A stretch of DNA of 64,000 nucleotides, taken from CAZNDN01 sp964571815. GTDB lineage: Bacteria > Fibrobacterota > Chitinivibrionia > Chitinivibrionales > WJKA01. Positions 54,411 through 63,900 of the stretch are shown in pieces; the stretch's first letter is position 1; every line of letters begins with the position of its first letter. The position numbers and the translations under genes were made by a program. The stretch covers positions 33,470 through 97,469 of the forward strand of contig CAZNDN010000002.1 of NCBI GenBank assembly GCA_964571815.1, written 5' to 3'. Below the pieces are notes generated by a model. It was not told where the DNA came from. It did not search any database and saw only the letters and a list, made by a program, of their open reading frames with translations.

Positions 54411-56159
54411 TCACTTTCTCGCCGAGGCAAGATAGCGGAAGAAGGAACTGCGACTCATGCCCAGCATCCGGGCGGCCTGTTCCCGATTGCCCTCGCACAC
54501 GCCCAGAGCCCTGCGAACAAGCCGGTGCTGAAACTCTCGCGTCGCTTCATCGAAGTTGCCCACGGCACGGTCCACTTCTCCGACCTCCACCCTGACCAGC
54601 GGCCCCGCGGCACTGAGAACCCCCTTGTGCACCGCTCCGGCCAGTTGGCGGACGTTGCCCGGCCACTCGTACACCGCCATCGTCTTGAGCGAGTCGGGAT
54701 GGAAACCGGTGACATCCTTGAAAGGATATCGCGCCCGGTAACTGTGAAGGAAATGATGGGCGAGGAGAGCGATGTCGTCTCCTCTTTCCCGCAGAGGGGG
54801 AAGTGTAATACAAAACTGATTGATTCGGTAGTAGAGGTCTTCTCTGAACTCCCTGCCCTCCACCAGTTCGCTCAGATTGCGGTTCGTAGCGCATATCAGC
54901 CGCACATCCACCGACTCCTCGGTTGATGAACCCACCGGTCGAATCATTCCGGATTCCAGCGTTCGCAGGAGTCTCGCCTGGAGAGACGGCGCCATGTCAC
55001 CGATTTCATCAAGGAAAAGCGTGCCTCCCCGGGCAGCCATGAAAAGGCCTTTGTGGTCGCTGTGCGCTCCGGTGAAGGCGCCCTTTTTGTGGCCGAACAG
55101 CTCCGACTCAAGCAGTTGCTCGTTGAGCGAGCTGCAATTCACCGCGACAAACTCCGCCCCGGCACGTGAACTCCTCCGATGAATCAGCTTCGCAATCACG
55201 TCCTTTCCGGTACCGGTTTCCCCCTGAAGTACCACGGCGATATCGGCCTGCGCCACCGCCGCGACATCATTGAGCACGGTCCGCATGGGTGCCGACTCGG
55301 CCACAATCCCTTCCTCGCCCTCAGTCGAGGTCAACTGCCGTATCGTTTCGTATTGCTGAGAGATATACTCCACGTGATTGATGAGCATGCCGCCCAGCAA
55401 CGCGTAAATCTTGAGAATATCAAGATCCGACTCCGAAAACGAAACCTCGGGCCTGCGGGAACCAAGATAGATCACACCCACCGTCGTACCCGCAACCACC
55501 ATGGGGCAACACAGAACGCTCGACAGCCGAAGCTCGACAATGCTCCTGGCCCCCGAGAATGACGGATCAACCAATACGCTGGGAATGCAGAAGCATTCCC
55601 CCCGCCGAAGCACTTCCTGGACAATGGTATCACTGAACCTTTCCGAGGAATCATCCCGGCTCGATGAAACAAACACCCGGGGTTTGCCGTCGGAGTCCAG
55701 CACGAACACGAACGCTTCCTCCCCGCCAATACCGGAGAACACGGTCGAAATCAAACCCTCCAGCAGTTTGCGTACGTCCCGCTCCCGGCCTACGGAATCG
55801 GAGAGCTGCTTCAGTTGCATGGTAATCGCTCCCGCTCCGGGCGCGTGATCCTTCCCGTCCGAGCGCCCCTCGGCCCTGTCCTCCTCATACACGATCACGT
55901 GGCGATCGATCTCGATGCGATCGCCCGCGTTGAGCCGAGCCGATTTCGTCTTGCGTCCGTTGAGACGTACCACCCCCTGCGCCGGAATATCAATAGCGGT
56001 TCCCTCCGAATCAACCGTCAGACGAACCGCCACCTCCGGCACGCGAGAGCCCTCCAGTACCAGATCGTTGCCCTGACCGTTGCCGATCAGGAATACGTTC
56101 CCGCGAAGCTCGATCTCCCGTACCGTCCCCGCCAGGTAGTGTCTGAGACGACCGCTCAC
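54411..56159 (-). CDS. Sigma-54-dependent activator with FHA-like, GAF, AAA+ and Fis-type HTH domains
   Basis: 582 residues. Residues 1-95 look like an FHA fold (NDLVLEG, VRLNGRK, LNAGDRIEI), but the Arg, Ser and His that bind phosphothreonine are not in place. A GAF domain (about 115-275) follows. The AAA+ module (about 285-525) has GETGTGKD (Walker A), the sigma-54-contacting GAFTGA loop, and GGTLFLDEIGDM (Walker B). The last 45 residues form a Fis-like HTH (EQAARMLGMSRSSFFRYLA). It should activate RpoN promoters. It is coupled to the upstream lipoprotein by a four-base overlap. Confidence 0.93.
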   Translation of the reverse strand: MSGRLRHYLAGTVREIELRGNVFLIGNGQGNDLVLEGSRVPEVAVRLTVDSEGTAIDIPAQGVVRLNGRKTKSARLNAGDRIEIDRHVIVYEEDRAEGRSDGKDHAPGAGAITMQLKQLSDSVGRERDVRKLLEGLISTVFSGIGGEEAFVFVLDSDGKPRVFVSSSRDDSSERFSDTIVQEVLRRGECFCIPSVLVDPSFSGARSIVELRLSSVLCCPMVVAGTTVGVIYLGSRRPEVSFSESDLDILKIYALLGGMLINHVEYISQQYETIRQLTSTEGEEGIVAESAPMRTVLNDVAAVAQADIAVVLQGETGTGKDVIAKLIHRRSSRAGAEFVAVNCSSLNEQLLESELFGHKKGAFTGAHSDHKGLFMAARGGTLFLDEIGDMAPSLQARLLRTLESGMIRPVGSSTEESVDVRLICATNRNLSELVEGREFREDLYYRINQFCITLPPLRERGDDIALLAHHFLHSYRARYPFKDVTGFHPDSLKTMAVYEWPGNVRQLAGAVHKGVLSAAGPLVRVEVGEVDRAVGNFDEATREFQHRLVRRALGVCEGNREQAARMLGMSRSSFFRYLASARK

Positions 56160-57127
56160 AAGACTATCTCTCCTTCGGTGATGGTGAACTCAAAGAAATC
56201 GCAAAACTTCTCCCGCCCGAAATCCGTCACGTCCATGCGTACATGAATATACACCGTTTCGTCGGTCGCATAGTTCAGAGGATTGAAGTCGGTCAGATTC
56301 CGGTACTGCTGCCCGTAAGGACGGTGCCAGATGGTGAGATTCTCCCCCCGGCGCACAAACCTGACCGGACCGTAGTACATCTCTCGTTCCGCCGCCTGCT
56401 CCCACGAAGTCGCGGCATCACGGTACCGGTAGGTGAAGCTGTTTTCCCTGCCGGCCAGGGCCAGGAGGATCCGCTCCCCGGTATATACGGACGTGTCGGG
56501 CTCGGTCGTACAGGAAAACTGCAGCTCAAAGTCGTTGACCAGGTCGTTTCGCAGCCAGTAATTCAAACTCCATGAAAAATCGCCGCGCAGGCCGAACGTA
56601 CTGATAAGAGATACCTGGACACTGTCACGTACCGACGCCGTATCAAAGAAAAACTCCACACTCTTCATCGACGGAATGCGGTTAGAAACCTGAACTGTGC
56701 CCAGAGACGTGTCGGCGCACATGACATGCCACCACTCTTGCGGAATCGCGTCAAGCGGGTCGACAAACAGCTTGCGGACACGATACGGGTGCGAGCATGC
56801 GGCCCCCTGATCATCGCGAATCCGAAGAACATCTTCAAGTACCTTCCCCAGCCGCCTGCCCCCATGATAGAATGTCAACCGCTTTTCCTCAAGCGTCACC
56901 ACCTCCTGGACACAGCTGCCCGGCCAGGAGCCGGTATCCACACGAAGCAGGCTGTCGTTGAGGTCCGCGACGGTCAACGTGAAGGCCGTGCTTTCGGGAA
57001 AATGGATATCGACCGTATCCACGTCCGGAGAGACTTCAACGATCCGCGGTTTGTCGTTTCTCAGCGACACGGACGTATCGTGCAGCAGACAGGAACTCGT
57101 GAGCAGCACAGCGGACGCAAGAGTCAC
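56156..57127 (-). CDS. Lipoprotein of unknown function
   Basis: About 323 residues if translation starts at the GTG at 57127, giving TLASAVLLTSSC with a lipobox. A TTG at 57178 with GAGGGG upstream is an alternative. The open frame extends to 57322. The body is beta-rich with many short strands (FELQFSCTTEPDTSVYTGE, FTYRYRDAATSWEQ) and no recognised domain. The start lies well inside the preceding gene, an overlap of at least 92 bp, which is unusual. The end overlaps the sigma-54 activator gene by four bases. Confidence 0.6.
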   Translation of the reverse strand: MTLASAVLLTSSCLLHDTSVSLRNDKPRIVEVSPDVDTVDIHFPESTAFTLTVADLNDSLLRVDTGSWPGSCVQEVVTLEEKRLTFYHGGRRLGKVLEDVLRIRDDQGAACSHPYRVRKLFVDPLDAIPQEWWHVMCADTSLGTVQVSNRIPSMKSVEFFFDTASVRDSVQVSLISTFGLRGDFSWSLNYWLRNDLVNDFELQFSCTTEPDTSVYTGERILLALAGRENSFTYRYRDAATSWEQAAEREMYYGPVRFVRRGENLTIWHRPYGQQYRNLTDFNPLNYATDETVYIHVRMDVTDFGREKFCDFFEFTITEGEIVL

Positions 57128-58043
57128 GCCGGGAACCCTGTCCCGGCAAACCGATATTGATCCGCAGAACAAATGCAAACCACCCCTCTCTTGTGACAAC
57201 CAGGCCGGGACAAATAACTGCCGTCTCGAGACGTTCACTGCTTCTCGTAAGCAGAAAATACATGCCCGTTGCCCCCAGCAGCATGGATCCCCCCGCCGAA
57301 AAGAGTGTGAGGAAATCGGCACGGTCGGTGCGTGTACGGTACTTCCGGTACCTGGTCAGGTCACCTTTTCGACGTGCCTCGAGGAATTTTTCGTAGAAGT
57401 CTTCGCCCTGCCCGTACTGATAGAGACTGAAGCCGGCCGGGACCGCGGCAAGAGCCCACGCACCGAACCCCAGAATCAATTTCCGTCGCCTGATCCGGAC
57501 AAGCCTCTCCCGCTTGATCGATGTCACCACTGCCTCGACATCCCGTGCCTCTTTCCGCGATCCGGCAAGCAGAGAGTCCTTTCTCACCAGCTCCCTCTCC
57601 CGCACGGCCAGGCGACGCTGCTCCTCGCGAGTACTGAGAAACAGGTCGTGTGCCGGGCGTCCCACGTAATCGGCGGGAAGGGTGAACGCCGTATCACATC
57701 GATACGACGTGCGAAACTGCTCCCGAGCTTCGGCAGGCCTTCCCTTGGCGAAAAACGCCACTCCCAGCCAGGCGTGAAGATGGGCCAGATTCGTGCTGTC
57801 CACGTCGGATGAGATCGTGTCCAGCGTCGTTTCCAAATACTGCAGTACCGTGTCGTACTCACCCCACTCGAAGTGGGGACGGACACGGTGCACCAGCACG
57901 GAATCGATCCCGCCTCCCCACGCGGCCGAAATCGCGCCAATCACCGCGATCAGCATCGTGGGCAGGCACCGGCCCGCGAAACGGCCGGCCAAACTCCGGC
58001 CCCCGGGGGCCGTCGTGCGGAAACCCTTCAGACTGATGTTCAC
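57036..58043 (-). CDS. TPR-like membrane protein of unknown function
   Basis: 335 residues. An N-terminal hydrophobic segment (MLIAVIGAISAAWGG) is followed by TPR-like helices (about 55-130, NLAHLHAWLGVAFFAKGRPAEAREQF) and a basic stretch. Two further hydrophobic segments (KLILGFGAWALAAVPAGF and FSAGGSMLLGATGMYFLL) lie at about 188-260. The tail beyond residue 300 is Arg/Cys-rich and runs into the lipoprotein gene in another frame, so the true stop could lie elsewhere if there is an indel. Its ATG overlaps the kinase stop (58040-58043). Confidence 0.65.
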   Translation of the reverse strand: MNISLKGFRTTAPGGRSLAGRFAGRCLPTMLIAVIGAISAAWGGGIDSVLVHRVRPHFEWGEYDTVLQYLETTLDTISSDVDSTNLAHLHAWLGVAFFAKGRPAEAREQFRTSYRCDTAFTLPADYVGRPAHDLFLSTREEQRRLAVRERELVRKDSLLAGSRKEARDVEAVVTSIKRERLVRIRRRKLILGFGAWALAAVPAGFSLYQYGQGEDFYEKFLEARRKGDLTRYRKYRTRTDRADFLTLFSAGGSMLLGATGMYFLLTRSSERLETAVICPGLVVTREGWFAFVLRINIGLPGQGSRRDSCVRCAAHEFLSAARYVRVAEKRQTADR

Positions 58044-59608
58044 TGCTCGCTCTCAATTCTCAGGAGAGGGATCCTGTGGAGCACGGTATCGTCGGGACGG
58101 ACCGCAATCTCCATGACCACTTCACGATACCCTTCTTTGCTGATTTTCACCGCATGATTTCCTGTACTCAGCGCAACGGGAATCGTATCCAGGGGTGTCG
58201 TTCCCCGGAAGATGTCGTCCACATACACCCGCGCGGCCGGCGGCCTGGTGAGGACCCTGAGACAGCCCATTTTCGCCTTCGCCACACGCCTCGGTGTCTC
58301 CAAGCGGGTTGCTACTACCGGCGCCGGTCGATTGGTATCGCGCCGCATGGCCCGATTGCCTTCGTCTCTGGAGGACCGGGTCCTCGGGGTCTCGACGGTG
58401 TCACGCGCCGGTGAAGTCGGATCGGGATGCGCCGCGGTATCCACCAGCGACAAGGTGTTTCTCTCAGACAGTCGTGCCGTTGAATTCGAAGGTTCACCGG
58501 CAAAGCGCACGAGCGCCGCAAGCACAAGGGCCACCAGGACGACCACCGTACCCGCGGCCGCGGCCTTACCCAACACCACTCTTCGGCCGATTCGCGCCAT
58601 CAGCTTCTCATCTTCGGGCCTGAGGTCGGTGAATATACGGGAATGGCTCACGCACCGCAGGGCGAACACGTAGTTGCGTCGCCTGAACTCCCCCTTTCCC
58701 TTCTCCAGCAGAAGCCGCCCCACTTCCTCGTGATCCTCACGCGAACAGACCGCGGGCTCGCGAAGGAACCGCGCCACACGATTTCGGCCGAGCTGGAATC
58801 CGTAAGAGCGGCACATACGCGCTATCGCCTCGACACACTGAGGCGCGTCGGGCCGTTTCGCGGGGTCTTTTTCGTGGCATTGGTCGATCAGACCCACAAC
58901 CGCATCCAACACCCGCCCGTTATGCTTGCCGGGTGGAGAAGGGGTGTCGTTGGCAATGGAAAATATCACGGCATGCGGGTTTTCGCCGGTGAAAGGAAGC
59001 GTATCCGTTGCGCACTGGTACATCACCGATCCGGTAGAGAAGACGTCGCTTTTCGGTCCTGCCCGCTTTCCCTGAGCCTGCTCGGGAGAGATATAGTTGG
59101 GGGAGCCGATAAGCGTCCCGGTCATGGTCATGGCCTCACGGTCAATCAGATGCGCGATTCCGAAATCCATGATTCGCACGGCCCCGTGTCGATCAACCAT
59201 GATATTGCCCGGCTTCATGTCGCGATGGCACACGCCTGATTCGTGGGCCGCCTCAAGGCCGGAAAAAATCTGGCTGAATACATCCAGCAAGACAAGATTG
59301 GGCAACGGCCCGTTGCGCTCGAGCACCTCAAGCAGCGTCCAGCCGTCTACAAACTCCATCACCAGGTAACGCTTGCCCTCGCCCTGGCCGTAGTCGAAGA
59401 GTTTGATGATATTCTCGTGAGAAAGCGAAGCGATCACCCGGGCCTCATTCTCGAAGCGCCGGACAGCGTCGGGCCGGTCCATGAGGTGCGGATGAATCAT
59501 CTTCAGGGCCACGTCCCGATGCAGCGATTCATCCTCGGCCAGGTACACGGTGGCCATGCCGCCCGAGTCGATTTTGCGCTTGATCCGGTAGCGAAGGAAC
59601 TGTTCCAT
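58040..59608 (-). CDS. Transmembrane Ser/Thr protein kinase with C-terminal PEGA domain
   Basis: 522 residues. The kinase domain (about 5-270) has the Gly loop (IDSGGMATVY), the catalytic Lys (VALKM), HRDMKPGNIM and DFGIAH, with SPEQAQ in place of APE. A membrane helix lies near 355-375. A low-complexity extracytoplasmic linker leads to a PEGA domain (about 445-515, CLRVLTRPPAARVYVDDIFRGTTPLDTIPV). It would phosphorylate proteins in response to an envelope cue. It heads an operon with a TPR membrane protein, a lipoprotein and a sigma-54 activator. Confidence 0.95.
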   Translation of the reverse strand: MEQFLRYRIKRKIDSGGMATVYLAEDESLHRDVALKMIHPHLMDRPDAVRRFENEARVIASLSHENIIKLFDYGQGEGKRYLVMEFVDGWTLLEVLERNGPLPNLVLLDVFSQIFSGLEAAHESGVCHRDMKPGNIMVDRHGAVRIMDFGIAHLIDREAMTMTGTLIGSPNYISPEQAQGKRAGPKSDVFSTGSVMYQCATDTLPFTGENPHAVIFSIANDTPSPPGKHNGRVLDAVVGLIDQCHEKDPAKRPDAPQCVEAIARMCRSYGFQLGRNRVARFLREPAVCSREDHEEVGRLLLEKGKGEFRRRNYVFALRCVSHSRIFTDLRPEDEKLMARIGRRVVLGKAAAAGTVVVLVALVLAALVRFAGEPSNSTARLSERNTLSLVDTAAHPDPTSPARDTVETPRTRSSRDEGNRAMRRDTNRPAPVVATRLETPRRVAKAKMGCLRVLTRPPAARVYVDDIFRGTTPLDTIPVALSTGNHAVKISKEGYREVVMEIAVRPDDTVLHRIPLLRIESEQ

Positions 59609-59686
59609 ACGCTAGAGAATATAAAAGAGGAGGGACCGCGATGGCGGTCCCTCGACGTGCCGGGGTTATCTGAGAAGGAAATCGTA

Positions 59687-59968
59687 CTACTTCACGATAA
59701 GGCGATCGCAGAAAGAGCGGTCGCCGGCGGTGATCCGATAGAGGTAGATCCCGCAGGTAGACCACGGCAAAGCTATTCCGGCTTCCCGCTGTGCCAACCT
59801 CTTCCGGTACACTACTCTACCGGTCATGTCAAAGAGTGTGACGGTACACCCCCTCCGGGCGTCGAATCCCCGGACGTGCAGGCGGTTTCCGGAAAGGTTG
59901 ACGGGCGAACCGGGGGCTCCGGAAAACCATCGCGCGAATGAGGCCTTTTTCTCGAGCGGGGTAAGGGG
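59687..59968 (-). pseudogene. Orphan FlgD/type IX-like C-terminal sorting domain without start codon
   Basis: Directly after the stop of the second kinase, and in the same reading frame, lies a stretch of 93 codons ending at a TAG at 59687-59689. Its product would read like a sorting domain: LSGNRLHVRGFDARRGCTV, LFDMTGRVVYRK, GIYLYRITAGDRS and a final RLIVK. There is no ATG, GTG or TTG before the domain, only some inside it. It is therefore a gene remnant, or would need read-through of the kinase stop. The nearest plausible parent is the surface protein upstream, which lacks such a domain. Confidence 0.7.
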
Positions 59969-60829
59969 TTAGGAAATCGTATTCGGGAACCTTGCCGTGC
60001 GTTCCCTTTTCAGGGGCAGCTTGAGTGCCCGGCAAGCATCTTCTATTTCTTCGCGCGCCTGAGGCGCGTGAGGACGGGCCTCGCAGTCTCTGCTGAGACA
60101 CCTTTGGATGAATTCGGAAACGAAAAACAGTACATCCGGATTCACTCGACAGGCGGGTACCGGACTGGAGGTACAGATGGCTCGAATCACGGCATGAGGA
60201 TTGTCGCCGGAAAACGGCCTCGTCCCCGTGGCACACTGGTAGCAAACCGAGCCGACCGAGAAGACATCAGTCCTGGCCGAAAGCTGCCTGCCTTCCGCCT
60301 GTTCGGGCGAAATGCAGGCTGGCGAACCCGCAAACGTACCGGTGAGTGTCACGCTCTCGCGGTTGACAACGTGAGCAATTCCGAAATCCATGAGCTTTGC
60401 CGTCCCCGCTGCATCAATCATGATATTGGCGGGTTTCACGTCCCGGTGATAGACCCCGCAACGGTGCGCCTCGGCAAGGGCGGCAAGAACCTGAGATGCA
60501 ATATCAAGAAGGACCAGGTTCGGAAGGGGCCCACAGGAGTCAATGATGCGATCCAGAGAACGTCCCTCGATATATTCCATAACCAGAAACGGCGTAGGGC
60601 CTTCTCGCCCATAGTCGTGCACGTTAACGATATTCTCGTGAGTCAGGCCGGAGGCTGCCCGGGCCTCATTTTCGAATCGTCTCAGCGCGCGACGATCGGC
60701 AAGCAGGTGAGGATGCACCCTCTTGAGAGCAACCCTGCGGTGGAGGGCCGTGTCTTCGGCAAGGTAGACCGTGGCCATGCCGCCGGAGTCGATCTCCCGA
60801 AGGATCCGATAACGGTGATACCGGTTCAT
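59969..60829 (-). CDS. Ser/Thr protein kinase, soluble short form
   Basis: 286 residues from the ATG at 60829, chosen to match the MEQFLRYRI opening of the sister kinase. A TTG start 20 codons upstream is possible. The kinase core is complete: IDSGGMATVY, VALKRV, HRDVKPANIM, DFGIAHVV, SPEQAEG. Unlike its neighbour it stops right after the kinase domain, without a membrane helix or PEGA domain, so it should be cytoplasmic. The two kinases are diverged tandem copies. A sorting-domain remnant follows in frame after the stop. Confidence 0.93.
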   Translation of the reverse strand: MNRYHRYRILREIDSGGMATVYLAEDTALHRRVALKRVHPHLLADRRALRRFENEARAASGLTHENIVNVHDYGREGPTPFLVMEYIEGRSLDRIIDSCGPLPNLVLLDIASQVLAALAEAHRCGVYHRDVKPANIMIDAAGTAKLMDFGIAHVVNRESVTLTGTFAGSPACISPEQAEGRQLSARTDVFSVGSVCYQCATGTRPFSGDNPHAVIRAICTSSPVPACRVNPDVLFFVSEFIQRCLSRDCEARPHAPQAREEIEDACRALKLPLKRERTARFPNTIS

Positions 60830-60949
60830 AGGAAGTGAGAGACAAGAATCGAGGAAGGCAAAAGAGCCTGACCCCGGCGAAAGAGACAATGACGAGTCCC
60901 GCCCGGCAAAACCGTGTGTGCTTCCCGATACCTGTGCCGCCTGTTCCCG

Positions 60950-63900
60950 CTAGGGCGGAGTGTTCCGTTCAAACAGAAGACGTACTTCAGTTGAATCCAA
61001 TGCCCTCCTGTATATCTTCAGTTCATCCAGGAAGCCGCCAAACCTGCTTTCCGGGGGCTCGTTGAACCGCGTCTGGCATGCAATGGCCGCGTCTTCCTGC
61101 GGCGTCTCATATCCTCCGGAATAGGCGGTCTCAGCCACCGGCACGCCGTCGGAATACACGCGTATTGTTTCTCCATCGTATGTTCCGGCTACGTGGTGCC
61201 ACTCTGAAACGACAAGTACGTCTTGGCTCAGCGCACCGATAAAATGCCCTGCGCCCTCCACACGAGCCAGCGTCAAGCCCGGCTTGCCGTCGTCCTTCAA
61301 ATAGAGACTGTATCCTTGTGAGAGGCCGCCGTGATTTATGGTTTCATGCGAAAGCAGCTTCATCTGCCCCGTAGGATTGTATGCAGAAGGGGGTTCGTCG
61401 AAGTAGATCCAGGCTTCGATAGTAAACTCAGGAATCGTGAAGGCCGAATCGGAAAAATCAGCGACCAGAACGAATCCCTTATTATTGCACTGCAGGGCAT
61501 TTCCCCGTACCCCGGAAACTGTCTGCAGCCCCGTCTCTTCAATGTCACGGAGATGATGTCCGTTGCCGCCCACGTCGAAAAAGACGTTGCCGGACGTGCT
61601 GTCGAAATCCCAGCAGGCGAGCAGATCATTGAGTACAAAAACCGCCCGAACACCCTGCTCCTTCCCGGTGATTTCTACCGTCGTCGAGGACGAGGTCGGA
61701 TCGGTGATTATCGGTGCTCCTGAGACAATCTCCCATTTGTGGAAACCGCTCCCGCCGGCCGGAATTGCAGTCAGGTCCACAGACAGCTCAACGCCTGAGG
61801 GATCGAACAACAGTGCGCGTGAAGAATCCACATTGCCGTAACCCCGGGCCTCAACTTCCAGAGACCACAAAACATCATTGACCGTGATCTCGATCTGCTC
61901 TTCGCCCCCCCCCGCCTTCTCCGTCTCCGATGACCAAGGTGATCCTGTAGCTTCCTGCATCGTTATATGTCGGAGTCCAATGCAACGAGGAATCGTCCAC
62001 AGTAGCACCCTGCGGAAGCCCGGATGCCGCCACCGATACGCTGTCTCCATCCGGATCACTGAGAACAAAACCTATGACCAAAGACTCGTTTTCATCAATT
62101 GTCGTGTCGACCGGACATGTAATGGAAGGAGGATCGTTGACCGGCGATACAACAACGTACACCGTTCCAATGGAAGTTGCCGAGTCGGGATCCGATGCCG
62201 TATACGCGAAGCTGTCTTGTCCCGCAAAATTAAGATCCGGCGTATAGGAGACAGTGCCGTCGTGATTGATTGCAGCAGTCCCGTGCATGGGTGCAGTAAC
62301 CGATCCAACACTCAACGGATCATCCTCCGGATCCTCGTCGTTGGCCAGTACCCCAATGGTGACCGGGACATCCTCGGCAGTCCTCGCAGAGTCATTCAGT
62401 GCCCTGGGTGGATCGTTGACCGGCGCCACCAGTACGTATACCGTGGCCTCTGAAGCGGCTCCATTGCTGTCGAAAAGCTTGTATGTAAAAAAGTCCCAAC
62501 CACTATAGTCTTGTTGGGGGGTATAACGTACACGACCGTCGTCCAACAACACGGCGGCCCCATGACCGGTCGTCCCAAGCTCCCCGACGTAAACCGAGTC
62601 GCGATCCGGGTCACTGTCGTTGCCACGCACTGCTATGGTGATTGAGGTCCCTTCCTCGGTGACAATGCTGTCGTCGACGGCTTGGGGGCGACGGTTCGTA
62701 TTCCTCACACGCACATTCACCTCAAAGCTGTCCGCCAGTGCCGGAATGCCGTCGTCGCGGGCAATGAGAAGAATATGCTCCAGCATACTCGCGTTGTGAT
62801 CAACGCATTCGTGAGCAGGCACAAAAAGAAGGATCGCCCTCTTCTCATCGGAGGCCTGCCTGTTGAAATCGGTCTGCCCGCACGCGGCAAGGTCCCAGAC
62901 AGGGTCAAGCAGGTTAAGCACATTGCTTTCATTGGGATCGTTCACGTGCACCAGCATTCGTAACGTATCTGTCTCTGCCACGTCAACGGTGCAAGCCCGG
63001 CAAACCGGTGTCCGACCGCCGTCTTCGACCCGCTCAACCGAAACCGCCGGCGGGGCGTTGACGTCCCCGAACCGTACCGCAATCTCCGACCGGATCGTGT
63101 CGGCATAGTCGGCGGCCCCCACTACGAGATAGTATGCTCCGCTATCTCCGACCTGCGATTGCCACCGAATCGTGTCTTCCGCCAATGACACCGTTGACAT
63201 ACGTGGGAGATCCCCGCCGGCAATGAAGAATGCAACCGAATCCCCGTCCGGATCATCGGCGGCCAACGGTACCCGCAGGACCTCCGTCTCAATAAGAAGG
63301 TATGTTGCGGCCGGGATGTTGGCCACAAATCTGGGAACTCTATTTACGTTTTGTACAGCAAGATATACACACATAGTGTCATTCACCAGTCCCATGGAAG
63401 CTTCCACGAGGAAGCGATATGAACCCGAGTCTGAAAAGGCAGCCTCGAACCGTAACCGCCGAGCCTCTTCAGAAACCACAATCGTTTCGCTGCCCACGGA
63501 ATCATCAACCAATTTGTAACGCACCATCCGTGTATCTATATCTTCTATGAGGAGGCTGTCCAGGTTCACAAGAAATACCTTGTCCTCCCGGACTGTGTCA
63601 TGCAAGCATGAAATCTTCCACAATCCTGCAGTATCTACCCGCACCGTACCCGTAGAGTCTTTTAGCAACGTATCCAGTGTGGTAGAGTCGTCGGGTATTC
63701 GCTTCGACAGTATCGTCATGTGAAGACAGGCTGTATCCGTGCCCAGCCGATTGTGCGATACGACGCGAAACTCGGTCAAATCGAGAGTAACCAGCGGCAA
63801 GCCGGTGATTGCACCAGTGGCCGTATCAAGTAAAATGCTGTCGGGCAAGGACTTCGCGATACTGAAACGAGACGGCGGCAACCCTTGATACTCCGGCGCA

